From positions 1-64,000 of the forward strand of contig CAJIZG010000002.1 of NCBI GenBank assembly GCA_905181865.1: a stretch of 64,000 bases of DNA, in the 5' to 3' direction. The stretch's first letter is position 1; each line of letters starts with the position of its first letter. Under the pieces are notes generated by a model. The model was given only the letters and a program-made list of their open reading frames with translations, was not told the DNA's origin and did not search any database. The DNA is from Urechidicola croceus (GTDB lineage Bacteria > Bacteroidota > Bacteroidia > Flavobacteriales > Flavobacteriaceae). The position numbers and the translations under genes are program-made. Positions 1 to 8,998 of this stretch are shown piece by piece.

Positions 1-1475
1 TGACATTAATTTTAGGTCCTGTAAAGCAATTGTTAGAAAGCAATAGCAATTCTCATGAAAGAAGCAGAATTAATTTGATTAATCAGAATGCAAATAGATT
101 GTTGCGTTTGGTCAATCAAATACTAGATTTTAGAAGAGCCGAAACTGGGGTGATAAAATTGAAAGTGGTAAAAGCAGAATTAGTAATACCTACAGAAAAT
201 ATATTTTATTCATTCAGCGAATTGGCTGAATCAAAGAATATAAATTTTAATTTAGACATTGAAAACGAAGTCGAAGACTGTTGGATTGATTTAGAGAAGT
301 ACAATAAGATATTATATAACTTACTTTCTAATGCGATGAAATTTACCCAAAATGATGGGAATGTAAATTTATTTGTAGGTATTGAGGAAGGGATTGATCG
401 CTTTTTGATTATTGAAGTGAGTGATAACGGTATTGGAATTCCAAAAGAGAGTCAGGAGAAAATATTTTCTCGATTTTATCAAGCTTCGAATAGCAAAGAG
501 ATTACCACTGGAACAGGGATCGGATTGTCATTAGTAAAAGCACTGGTCGAAATTCATAAAGGAGAAATTATAGTGGAAAGCACCCCTAAATTCGGAAGCA
601 TTTTTAAGGTTCGATTACCAATTTATAAGGAGTGTTTTCAAAAAAGTGAAATTTTTGAATTTGAACCAGAACCAACCGAAGAAGTTAGAGAGGTTTGGAT
701 AAAGAAAGGAAAGAATAATCTAGATATAAAGTATAAAATATTAATTATAGAAGACAATCAGGAACTTAGAAAATACCTTGTCGATTTTTTATCAGATTAT
801 TACAAAGTATATGAAGCTGAAAACGGAAAAGAGGGATTGGTAATTTGTAGAAAAGTAAAGCCAATTTTATGTGTGGTTGATGTGATGATGCCTATAATGG
901 ATGGATTTGAATATGTAGAAGAAGTCAAAAAAGATGAGAATTTAAGTCATACGGCAATTGTATTATTAACGGCACTAGCGGAAAATGAAAATAGAATAAA
1001 AGGATACAGTCTTGGAGTTGATGGTTATTTAGTAAAACCATTTGACCCGTTTTTATTGAAAACAAGAATAGAGAATATAATAAAAACGCATTCTGAATTG
1101 AAACAGCGATTTTCGGGCGAAGTAGAAAGTGAGGTAAGTTCTTTGGCGCATTCCCAAATTGATATTGATTTTATCTCAAAGGTAAAAGATGTGATAGAGG
1201 CTTCTGTGAGTAATCCTGATTTAACTGATAAATATTTATGTGATGAAATGGGAATGAGTTCCTCTAAACTATATCGCAAAATAAAACAGTTGACCGATCT
1301 TACTCCAAAGGAATTTGGCCGAACCTTACGATTAAAGAAATCTGTACAGTTGTTAAAAACAAAAGAATACAACGTCTCTGAAGTAGCGCATATGGTTGGA
1401 TTTAATGATCCTTTGTATTTTAGTAAATGTTTTAAAACCCAATTTGGAGACTCGCCAAGTAAGTATCTTAAATAG
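1..1475 (+). CDS. Hybrid two-component system regulator (HTCS), 3' part
   Basis: This is the C-terminal part of a hybrid sensor/regulator that would sit in the inner membrane, sense a periplasmic oligosaccharide and activate polysaccharide-use genes. The frame is open to the window edge: the bases before the listed start encode TLILGPVKQL, which normally follows the phospho-accepting histidine, so the true start lies outside. Visible in order are the dimerisation helix, a HATPase domain (N box NLLSNAMKFT, G boxes DNGIGIP and GTGIGLSL, about residues 90-200 of the listed ORF), a receiver domain (acidic IIEDN, phospho-acceptor in VVDVMMP, about 235-350) and an AraC-type helix-turn-helix ending SPSKYLK (about 385-481). 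It lies next to the sulfatase/rhamnosidase block on the opposite strand, which it may control; that link is inferred from position. The family assignment is secure. Confidence 0.95.
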   Translation, partial: TLILGPVKQLLESNSNSHERSRINLINQNANRLLRLVNQILDFRRAETGVIKLKVVKAELVIPTENIFYSFSELAESKNINFNLDIENEVEDCWIDLEKYNKILYNLLSNAMKFTQNDGNVNLFVGIEEGIDRFLIIEVSDNGIGIPKESQEKIFSRFYQASNSKEITTGTGIGLSLVKALVEIHKGEIIVESTPKFGSIFKVRLPIYKECFQKSEIFEFEPEPTEEVREVWIKKGKNNLDIKYKILIIEDNQELRKYLVDFLSDYYKVYEAENGKEGLVICRKVKPILCVVDVMMPIMDGFEYVEEVKKDENLSHTAIVLLTALAENENRIKGYSLGVDGYLVKPFDPFLLKTRIENIIKTHSELKQRFSGEVESEVSSLAHSQIDIDFISKVKDVIEASVSNPDLTDKYLCDEMGMSSSKLYRKIKQLTDLTPKEFGRTLRLKKSVQLLKTKEYNVSEVAHMVGFNDPLYFSKCFKTQFGDSPSKYLK

Positions 1476-1481
1476 TCACAT

Positions 1482-1505
1482 TGCTTTAAAAAGCATTATA
1501 TTTTT
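1482..1505 (+). terminator. Possible terminator after the HTCS gene
   Basis: TGCTTT and AAAGCA form a short perfect stem a few bases after the HTCS stop, followed by a T-rich run. The stem is only 6 bp with a tiny loop, so this is a weak call. Confidence 0.35.
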
Positions 1506-1768
1506 ATAATTAATACTAATATCTTTTAGTATGATTATTCTTATTAGTTATTTGCAAAGGATATAATTTCAAGGCATATCAAGGTCTTAATAATAAATGT
1601 TGAGTGTATTGTTGCTTTATTTTGTAAATGCCATATTCTTCTAAGGTTTCTCTATGATATAGTAGGGGTTTCCCATGGTTTTAGTGGATTTTTCCATACC
1701 AAGATTAAACTTTTCAAGTAGTTTTGTCGAAAATATATTGATCAATTCTGAATATAAAGGGGATAATC
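1506..1768. other. Gene-free stretch with a possible degraded minus-strand coding trace
   Basis: No intact gene is visible. On the minus strand around 1570-1680 a short open stretch reads HGKPLLYHRETLEEYG and then stops. It looks protein-like, but I cannot assign it to a family. It probably belongs to the same rearranged zone as the HTCS remnants that follow. Confidence 0.3.
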
Positions 1769-1822
1769 AGTAAATGTTTTAAAATTCAATTTGAAGACTC
1801 TTCTAGTAAGTATCTTAAATAG
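1769..1822 (+). pseudogene. Second copy of an HTCS gene 3' end (remnant)
   Basis: These 54 bases align without gaps to the last 54 bases of the upstream HTCS gene, with about six mismatches, and end at the same stop codon. They encode a variant AraC-domain end (SSSKYLK). Only the gene tip survives, so this is the relic of a second HTCS paralogue whose body was deleted. It abuts the broken transposase on its right. Confidence 0.8.
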
Positions 1823-2007
1823 TTGAAATTTCCTTTTCCAGGAAAACTTCCTTCTCCAAACTCTTCTTGTTCTCTACGCCATTTATATAGCAGGCTAACT
1901 CTAATTCCTAGTTCTCTAGCCAATTCTGAAATGTTTGACCTTTCCTGACTTAATTCAACAGCTTTTCGTTTAAAAAGGGCATCATAAATTTTTCTTGATT
2001 GTTTCAT
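1823..2007 (-). pseudogene. IS3-family OrfA transposase fragment
   Basis: The minus-strand ORF begins MKQSRKIYDALFKRKAVEL and continues through ELARELGIRVSLLYKWRRE, a classic helix-turn-helix of IS3-family OrfA proteins. After about 60 residues the reading frame runs into the antisense of the HTCS relic, so the C-terminal residues listed in the ORF track are not transposase. No OrfB follows. This element differs from the three intact IS copies in the window. Confidence 0.8.
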
Positions 2008-2057
2008 AAATTAAAATTTTACTCTTAACTCTAACTGTAAACTAAATTAGTACATCC

Positions 2058-2083
2058 ACTCACCAAGTAAGTTCATTAAATAG
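2058..2083 (+). pseudogene. Third HTCS gene 3' end (remnant)
   Basis: The bases encode SPSKFIK followed by a stop, the typical last residues of an HTCS AraC domain. They match the upstream HTCS end in position and stop codon but with a different tip sequence, so they likely come from another paralogue. The relic is only about 26 bases long, which limits certainty. Confidence 0.55.
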
Positions 2084-2160
2084 TTCGTGTTTGAGAATCC
2101 ATAATCTAAATTCTTACTTGTACTAAATAAATACTAAAAAGTTCATTCTTCGGTATTATT

Positions 2161-3696
2161 TTACATTTCAAATTCTTTCGCCCAAGTATCATACAGAGCT
2201 TTGAGTTCATTAAATTTTTCGGGATTAGAAATGGCGAAATCCTGAGTTTCTACCGGGTCAATTTTTAAATTATATAAACTCCACTTGTTTTTATGGGCAA
2301 CTAATTTCCAGTCACCATCACGTACTGCTTTTCCATGTTGCCATTGCCAAAATAAAGGTTTTGTTCTCTGTACTTCTTCACCCTGTAATATTGGTAAAAA
2401 ACTAATTCCGTCTAATGGATGAATTATTTCGTTATTATAGGTCGATGGATAGTCAACTTCTGTTACATCTACAAAAGTAGACATCAGATCTATGAGATGT
2501 AAGGGAGTATTAGAAATTTTATTTTTTTCTTTAATTACTTTAGGCCAATAAGCGATCATTGGCGTTTTAATACCACCTTCGCTACTGTAATTTTTGAAAA
2601 AGCGAAGGGGCGTGTTTGATACATTTGCCCAATGCTTATCTAGAGATGTCCATCTACCCAGTGTTCCTATTTCTCCAGTCGCTATTATATTATTTACAAC
2701 TTCTCCAGAAGCTCCATTATCCGATAAAAATAAAACCAAGGTATTGTCGGCCACACCCATTTCATCCAATTTTACGAGTAATCTCCCTATGTTTTGATCC
2801 AAACGATCTATCATGGCTCCATATACTGCCATCTTTAGGTCTTCTTCTTTCTTTTCATCATCAGATAAACGATCCCAATCCTGGTATGTTGCTTTAGACA
2901 AAGGATAATCAGCGGCAATGAGTCCCATTGCTTTTTGCTTTTCGAACCTCGCCTTTCTAGTTGCTTCATAACCGTCCATGTATTTACCTTGATATTTGGC
3001 AATATCTTCTGGCCATGCCATTAATGGATCATGGGGTGCGGTATAGGACATATACAAGAAAAAAGGTTTATCGACTTCTTGTTTATCCATCCAAGTTAAT
3101 GCGTAATCTGTAAAAGTATCGGTGGTGTAAAAATCTTTGGGAGGTGTATAAGGCTGAATTACTTTTCCATCTAGTACCCAAGGTCTGTCCGGTCTTTTTT
3201 GTGCAGGTTGCATTTCACCGTCTCTTTGCAACCCTGGATTAAAATGGTTACTTGCACCGTGAAATAAGCCACTATAATGATCAAAACCTCTCTCTGTTGG
3301 CATTTCTGTACTATGGTGTTTCCCAGACCACATAGTGGTGTATCCTGCCGTTTTGAATAGCTCTCCCAAAGTAATGGCATTGTTCATAGGTTTTTCAAAA
3401 CTTTTGTGATAGCCAGTTCTTTGAGAATACAATCCTGTAAGCAAACTAGCCCTTGAAGGAAAGCACTTAGAAGTATTATACATTTGTGTAAATCGAATTC
3501 CTTGTGATGCAAGTCGATCTAAATTTGGAGTTTTAACTTCACTACCATAACAACCGATATCAGACCAACCCATATCATCAGCAAAAATGAGGACGACATT
3601 TGGTGATTCATTTTCAGGTTTTTGTGCCGCACATGACAGTAGAAAAAATATAGAAATTAGGCTAAATACCTGCGTAATTGATCTTGATTGGTTCAT
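2161..3696 (-). CDS. S1-family sulfatase lipoprotein
   Basis: A formylglycine-dependent arylsulfatase-type enzyme that would remove sulfate esters from a glycan outside the cytoplasm. The start at 3696 is preferred over the longer ORF because it gives a clean lipoprotein signal (SLISIFFLLSC, lipobox Cys about residue 22). Metal-binding DD is in LIFADDMGW, and the modified Cys is in CFPSR (about residue 78), followed by ASLLTG. SGKHHS and the late SDNGASGE segment complete the usual active-site set. Length (about 511 residues) is normal. It needs a formylglycine-generating enzyme, which is not in this window. It is the most distal gene of a minus-strand catabolic block and resembles the sulfatase at 61295 more than the iduronate-sulfatase-like ones. 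The exact substrate cannot be told. Confidence 0.95.
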   Translation of the reverse strand: MNQSRSITQVFSLISIFFLLSCAAQKPENESPNVVLIFADDMGWSDIGCYGSEVKTPNLDRLASQGIRFTQMYNTSKCFPSRASLLTGLYSQRTGYHKSFEKPMNNAITLGELFKTAGYTTMWSGKHHSTEMPTERGFDHYSGLFHGASNHFNPGLQRDGEMQPAQKRPDRPWVLDGKVIQPYTPPKDFYTTDTFTDYALTWMDKQEVDKPFFLYMSYTAPHDPLMAWPEDIAKYQGKYMDGYEATRKARFEKQKAMGLIAADYPLSKATYQDWDRLSDDEKKEEDLKMAVYGAMIDRLDQNIGRLLVKLDEMGVADNTLVLFLSDNGASGEVVNNIIATGEIGTLGRWTSLDKHWANVSNTPLRFFKNYSSEGGIKTPMIAYWPKVIKEKNKISNTPLHLIDLMSTFVDVTEVDYPSTYNNEIIHPLDGISFLPILQGEEVQRTKPLFWQWQHGKAVRDGDWKLVAHKNKWSLYNLKIDPVETQDFAISNPEKFNELKALYDTWAKEFEM

Positions 3697-3754
3697 TGAT
3701 TTATATTTTAAAATTATAAAGATATACTGCATTTAAATATTTTAGTATTACTTC

Positions 3755-5362
3755 TTACTTAATTTTTACTTGACCTTCTTGTAAAAAGGCAGGGTTATAT
3801 TCCCCACGTTCATGGAAACCAGAAAAATCACGCATGGATGAAATGCGAGGATAACTATCAAAAACAGCTCCGGAACCCAATACTCTCGGATCTCCTTGAA
3901 TTTTCAGTTGCTCGGTAAGTTTTGTACTCAATTTATTCTTAATCGATGCGTAGGATACATCGTCTGCAATATTATATATACAGCCTGGATCATTTTTAAT
4001 ATCGTATAGCTGCTCAGCCGGTCTTTTACTATAGGCTAGATTATAGGCTTCGTTATATTTCTTTTGCTCATCGAGCAAAAAGGATTTCGAAGGTGAACCA
4101 TCAACATCATTGAATCCGGGTGCTATAGCCTTCAATCCCTTAGGGATTACATATCCTTTCGGCCTTTCGGGAGCAGGATCTCCTGCCGGCCATAGTGAAG
4201 GCTTAAAATTACGAACATATAAATAATCCTCTGTTCTAATTGCTCGTGCGGGATAGCCAAGATTATCTGGTCGCGCATGGGTATGTCTTTCTCTCCCAGT
4301 AAGCACATATTCTCGGTGTTTATAATTTTTATCTTCAGAAAAAAATAATTTGGTAAGGCTTTTACCTGACATTTCAGGTTTGTTTTCAACTGCTGCAATT
4401 TCTAAAAATGTTGGAGCCATATCTATTAAAGCAACCAAGTCTTTAACCACTCTATTTCCTTTCATTTTTGCAGGCCAACAGACTGCCAAGGGCACATGCG
4501 TTCCGTATTCCTGTAAATTTGCTTTTGCTGATGGAAACGGCATGCCATTATCTGCTGTTACTACTATAATAGTATTTTCTAATTCTCCCTTTTCTTCTAG
4601 GAATTGAATCATTTTTCCCAAGTGTTTATCAAACCATTCTATTTCTAAGGTATAATCGGCAATGTCACTTTTAACCAATTCATGGTTTGGAAGAAATGAA
4701 GGGACTACAGCATTATCTAATGATTTACCAGAACTTACGCCAGAACCATCTTCATAATTCCGATGTGGTTCGTGACAGCCATACCAGAAAAAGAAAGGTT
4801 GCTCCTTTTCTTTTTGCGAATAGAAATCTACAAAGTTTCCAAAGTAATCTGTTAAGTGAATACCATTCGCAGGTACTGTTTTCAAATGTTTGCTATTGTA
4901 TTCTTTACCCACCGGATTTTGCTTCCAGCCCGCATCTTTCCAATTTCCAGGCCCCCAAGGCTTTCCAGTAAAACCGGTTGTGTAACCAATATCAGCCAAC
5001 AAGTCTGTGTAAACAGAAAATTTTTTAGGAAAATAGCTTGCGTGTGTACCAGCTTCTTCTATTTCCCAAATATTTTTACCCGTGAGCATAGCGGCTCTTG
5101 AAGGACTACATTGTGGCGCTCCTACAAAAGCATTTTCAAACAAAATACCTGCCTTTGCAACTTTGTCAAAGGCTGGTGTATTTAAACCCGTAGTTCCATA
5201 TCCGGAGGCATAGGGGTAAGATTGATCGTCGGCAATGGCAAAAAGGATGTTAGGTTTACTTTTTTTAGGTGCTGCATTTTTTGTTTTACAACTATTCAGT
5301 AAAAATGCTCCAATTGTCAAGAATAAAATTGTGGCTACTATATGTTTATTAAGTTTTTGCAT
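3755..5362 (-). CDS. S1-family sulfatase, heparan-N-sulfatase-like
   Basis: An exported sulfatase with a lipoprotein signal (LFLTIGAFLLNSC). The core reads NILFAIADDQSYP, CSPSRAAMLTG with the modified Cys near residue 85, and TADNGMPFP for the second metal/substrate site. The GFTGKPWGPGNW and GCHEPHR segments resemble the sulfamidase-like branch of S1 sulfatases, whose members act on various sulfated glycans despite the name. Length is 535 residues. It lies 58 bp upstream of the 2161 sulfatase and downstream of the GH78 gene on the same strand, so co-transcription is plausible. A truncated relative starts at 58004, sharing the WGPGN and EPHR motifs. Sulfatase identity is firm; the substrate is unknown. 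Confidence 0.95.
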   Translation of the reverse strand: MQKLNKHIVATILFLTIGAFLLNSCKTKNAAPKKSKPNILFAIADDQSYPYASGYGTTGLNTPAFDKVAKAGILFENAFVGAPQCSPSRAAMLTGKNIWEIEEAGTHASYFPKKFSVYTDLLADIGYTTGFTGKPWGPGNWKDAGWKQNPVGKEYNSKHLKTVPANGIHLTDYFGNFVDFYSQKEKEQPFFFWYGCHEPHRNYEDGSGVSSGKSLDNAVVPSFLPNHELVKSDIADYTLEIEWFDKHLGKMIQFLEEKGELENTIIVVTADNGMPFPSAKANLQEYGTHVPLAVCWPAKMKGNRVVKDLVALIDMAPTFLEIAAVENKPEMSGKSLTKLFFSEDKNYKHREYVLTGRERHTHARPDNLGYPARAIRTEDYLYVRNFKPSLWPAGDPAPERPKGYVIPKGLKAIAPGFNDVDGSPSKSFLLDEQKKYNEAYNLAYSKRPAEQLYDIKNDPGCIYNIADDVSYASIKNKLSTKLTEQLKIQGDPRVLGSGAVFDSYPRISSMRDFSGFHERGEYNPAFLQEGQVKIK

Positions 5363-5435
5363 GGGTAAATCATTGGTTTTTTAATTATTAGACTACTGGT
5401 ATACTATATTTTTTGAATTGAAAATCCTCTCATTA

Positions 5436-8400
5436 TTATTTTACTTGAAATGAATAATTACCTGACCCAACAGTCAGGACAACGTACTCCTTACCATTCA
5501 TTCCTTCAGTTATGCCTTTATTACCTTTATTAAATTTATTGTTAGACCAAACGGTTTTACCCCCCTCGTATATGGCAATACTTTTCTTTCCTAATTTAGG
5601 GATGCTGACTTGGGCTTTTGTATTGACTGGGATTTGAACATCAAGTTTGAAAATGCCTTCAGTCAATTTCCACGAAGAGCTAATCTCTCCTCTTACAGTT
5701 TTTACAGATGCTCTAGCAGATGTCAATTCCCCAAGCAGATACGGTTTGATTCTAAATTCCCTGTACCCTGGCTTCATATTTTCGGAGCCATAGAAATTAG
5801 GCCCCTGTATTCCGGCAATGTATCGGTAGAAAAACTCGTTTACTCCGGCCAGCATTGTCATATTATCGGACCTCCTCCGTCCACCTTCTTCGGCAAAATC
5901 CCGTCCCCAGCATTCCCAAATGGTGGTAGCTCCCTGTTCAACCATATATCCCCAGCCGGGATAATCGGTTGTATTTACGATATTGTACATTTCATTCCCC
6001 ATGTTGTTAGCCGTTAAACTTTCAACAAGAGCAGTAATACCAGCGTGTCCTACCCGAAGATGCCCGTTGTCATTTTGGGTGATGTTTTGAGCGATGTTGG
6101 TGATGAGTTTTTCCTGATATTCTTCCGGCACAAGTCCCAAGGAAAGGGGAAGCATTTCTGCCGTTTGCGATTTGGAGGCATAATGCCCTGTTGTTTTGTC
6201 AAGCCACTTTTCGTTGAATGCCTTTTTTACTTCTTGAGCTAATAGTGAGTAGTTATATGCATCTTCTTTTTGTCCAATTATTTTGGCCATTTCTGCGACC
6301 AAAAAAATATTTCGATAGTACAAGGCCGTCCATGATAGACTTTGTGGCGTTTCATCTGATCTCCATTTTTCATAACCCGGTGCTTTTCCTGGTACCATGT
6401 GATCACCAAGCCATCCTATTGTAACAATAGGTCCTTCAGACATATTATCTTTAATATAGTCAACCCAGTCTTTTATGGTTTCATAATGCTCGTCTAAAAG
6501 GGATCTGTCATCATAAGCCTGATAGAGATACCAAATTAACATGGCATATGCAGAACCTTGTGAAACATCTGGAGCGCGTAGTTTTCCTGGAAATGCGGGA
6601 ACCACATCCCCTACACTGCCATCTTCACGAGCGGCCAACCTTATATCTGTGGCATATTTCCTCCAAAATAAAGGCATATGTTTTCTGGTAAACAGGCTTG
6701 CTGCTATACTGGCAGGTTCATTATATCCATATGGTTCACGATGCAAGCAATCCAATAGAAACCCTTTCAAACTATTGCTCAGCGTTCTATTTACATTATC
6801 ATGAATGGTATTGAACAGTTCATTAGAGCAACTGAAATCACCTTTCAAATTTTCGTCGGTGTGAACGATACGACCTTGAACATCACCCAGAGATGGTTTA
6901 TTAGAGAACCCTTTTATCTGTACATATTGTACAGGGTGATACACAAATCGTGGCTCATAGGACTCACCATTGGAATCGCCTTTTAGTATATAATAATCTC
7001 GCTCTTGCTCACCTGGCCAAGGCTCTTCATCGATCATTCCATTTTTTAACAAGCGTGTTGAATAATCGATCTCTATTTGATCTCCCCGTTTTCCTTTGAT
7101 GTTCAATTTGACCCATCCCCCAAACAATTGATCAAAATGATAGATAAATACACCTGGTTTTGGCTCGGTTATTTTAATGGGTTTAATCGTTTCGATAACT
7201 TTCATAGCGGGCATTAACTGAGATGAAAGTATTCCCGAGGGTCCTTTGTTTTCTTCAGCCTCAAGCCATGAGCTTTCATCGAACCCTGTCGCGTTCCAGC
7301 CATCTTGTTCTTTCCTCGCATCATACTTTTCTCCAAAATCAAGATCATTCTCACCTATAGGAGCATAAGAATATTTCCAAGACTTGTCGCTTGATATCCG
7401 TTCTATTGAGCCATCTTCAAATTCTATATTTAGTTGTACCAATAATTGGGGTTTATCACTCCAATTGTTCTGAGAATAGTCAAGGACTTTGGCACTATAC
7501 CAACCGTTGCCTAGAAAAACTCCAATCGCATTGTTGCCTTGCTTTAATTCTTCCGTAACGTCATAAGTTATGTATTTAATTAATTTGTTATAATCTGTAA
7601 ATGCTGGAGATAGTACATCGTTTCCAATTTTTTCTCCGTTCATATAAAATTCGCTTAAGCCTAGACCCGAAAAGTAAACACGGGCTCTTTTTATCTTTTT
7701 TACAATTTTAAATTCCTTTCGGAGCAATTGGGCATTACCTGATGGATCAGAGCGATGCTTGTAATCATTATCTAAACTGTCGTCAAACCTCCACCAACCA
7801 GCAAGGTCTTTCGTTAAAAAAGTGTTGTGCATTACTTCAACAATGGTCTCAATTGGTAGGGCATTTCGGTATATGTTTAGTTCGTCAATGTTGCCCTTGA
7901 AAAAGTGTTTTTTATTGGAATGTGACCCTATAAATGCAGTCGCATATCCTCGTGGGTAAATTAAGCCGGGATTGGTAAAAGACTTAAATTCCTTTCCATC
8001 AATATAGACCCTTTTAGCGATACCATCGTAGGTAACGGATATATGATGCCATGCCCCATTATCAAAAAAATCATCTCGAAGTACGGCACAATCTTCTTCA
8101 TATACACCACTTATGCCCAACCCAAACCAGATTCCTTTTTTGCCTAACTTTTCTCCTATTGCCAATACCTGTGAAGCATCACCATCATCTTTTCGATAAA
8201 TGGTCTGCCATTCGTTCGTAAATTCTTCAGGTTTAACCCACGCATTTATTGTAATACCATCATACAATTTTGCATTTCTATGAAACCTTGCTTTGATGGG
8301 CTGATCCGCTCCCTTCAATAAAACCGCTTGACCTACTTTTCCTTCTGCATATGAAAGGTCATTAAATAGTCGAGTACCAATCCACCTTCCTTCCCAGTCA

Positions 8401-8849
8401 TCTTTTTCTAACAACCCCATCTCGAAATTCGCAGGCTCGCTCCAATCTGACACTTTGCCTTTCACATTCCAAACCCGAACCTTCCAAAAACACTTTTCTC
8501 CGCTAGTTAATAAATCACCTTGGTACGGAATGTTTACAGAATTGCTCAACTTGACTTTTTTACTATCCCATTTATTACCAATATCATTATTGAGATTGTT
8601 GAGGCTTGTTGCAACCAAAACCTGATAGGCGCTTTGTAATTCCCCACGTCCGTCGGTCTCAAGTATCCAACTGAATTTTGGAATTTTGGTATCAATTCCT
8701 AATGGGTTAATGGCATATTCACAGCGTAATTTATTCGGATTGATATTTCCCTTTATTGAATTTCCTCCACCAAAAGAACTGAAGGAAAATGCTAAGAGTA
8801 AACAAAACCCTAAAAAAATTGATCTAAGAATTTGTGTCATAATTTTCAC
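5436..8849 (-). CDS. GH78-type alpha-L-rhamnosidase with inserted LamG-like domain
   Basis: A large exported glycoside hydrolase expected to release terminal alpha-L-rhamnose. A signal peptide ends near SFSSFGG (an in-frame ATG three codons downstream is an equally good start). Residues about 35-150 form the first beta domain (LRCEYAINPLGIDTKIPKFSW). Residues about 155-350 are a LamG/concanavalin-like module (GITINAWVKPEEF, YDGIAKRVYIDGKEF), an insertion most GH78 enzymes lack. Next comes the rhamnosidase N domain (LGNGWYSAK), a beta-sandwich, and the alpha/alpha barrel with LDCLHREPYGYNEP, the counterpart of the usual DCPxREK segment with its acidic catalytic residues, and a C-terminal beta domain. 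Rhamnose plus sulfatases fits a rhamnose-rich sulfated glycan such as ulvan; that is inference. Confidence 0.92.
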   Translation of the reverse strand: MKIMTQILRSIFLGFCLLLAFSFSSFGGGNSIKGNINPNKLRCEYAINPLGIDTKIPKFSWILETDGRGELQSAYQVLVATSLNNLNNDIGNKWDSKKVKLSNSVNIPYQGDLLTSGEKCFWKVRVWNVKGKVSDWSEPANFEMGLLEKDDWEGRWIGTRLFNDLSYAEGKVGQAVLLKGADQPIKARFHRNAKLYDGITINAWVKPEEFTNEWQTIYRKDDGDASQVLAIGEKLGKKGIWFGLGISGVYEEDCAVLRDDFFDNGAWHHISVTYDGIAKRVYIDGKEFKSFTNPGLIYPRGYATAFIGSHSNKKHFFKGNIDELNIYRNALPIETIVEVMHNTFLTKDLAGWWRFDDSLDNDYKHRSDPSGNAQLLRKEFKIVKKIKRARVYFSGLGLSEFYMNGEKIGNDVLSPAFTDYNKLIKYITYDVTEELKQGNNAIGVFLGNGWYSAKVLDYSQNNWSDKPQLLVQLNIEFEDGSIERISSDKSWKYSYAPIGENDLDFGEKYDARKEQDGWNATGFDESSWLEAEENKGPSGILSSQLMPAMKVIETIKPIKITEPKPGVFIYHFDQLFGGWVKLNIKGKRGDQIEIDYSTRLLKNGMIDEEPWPGEQERDYYILKGDSNGESYEPRFVYHPVQYVQIKGFSNKPSLGDVQGRIVHTDENLKGDFSCSNELFNTIHDNVNRTLSNSLKGFLLDCLHREPYGYNEPASIAASLFTRKHMPLFWRKYATDIRLAAREDGSVGDVVPAFPGKLRAPDVSQGSAYAMLIWYLYQAYDDRSLLDEHYETIKDWVDYIKDNMSEGPIVTIGWLGDHMVPGKAPGYEKWRSDETPQSLSWTALYYRNIFLVAEMAKIIGQKEDAYNYSLLAQEVKKAFNEKWLDKTTGHYASKSQTAEMLPLSLGLVPEEYQEKLITNIAQNITQNDNGHLRVGHAGITALVESLTANNMGNEMYNIVNTTDYPGWGYMVEQGATTIWECWGRDFAEEGGRRRSDNMTMLAGVNEFFYRYIAGIQGPNFYGSENMKPGYREFRIKPYLLGELTSARASVKTVRGEISSSWKLTEGIFKLDVQIPVNTKAQVSIPKLGKKSIAIYEGGKTVWSNNKFNKGNKGITEGMNGKEYVVLTVGSGNYSFQVK

Positions 8850-8867
8850 ATTTGTTTTTAATCTTAC

Positions 8868-8998
8868 TATTCCTCATTTAATTCTTTACTCGTTAATAAT
8901 AGTTTTAAACTTTTATCCTCATTTAGTAACCCGCACAGATCAACAAGGATTTGGTAAATATCTAGTATTTCAACTGCTTCATTGCGTTTTATTAGGTT
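8868..8998 (-). pseudogene. Remnant of an S1 sulfatase gene
   Basis: Read on the minus strand, this stretch encodes KRNEAVEILDIY, then LVDLCGLLNEDKSL, and stops shortly afterwards. It closely parallels MKRMEAVEMLDIYPTLLDLCGL in the sulfatase immediately upstream (8979-10433), including the GKSL-type end of the segment. Only this C-terminal piece remains, in a different frame from the end of the intact gene. It is a relic of a paralogous sulfatase lost during rearrangement between the intact sulfatase and the GH78 gene. Confidence 0.85.

Noticed and set aside
5610-6017. Plus-strand ORF of 135 residues
   Set aside because: Antisense to the GH78 gene with no recognisable features.
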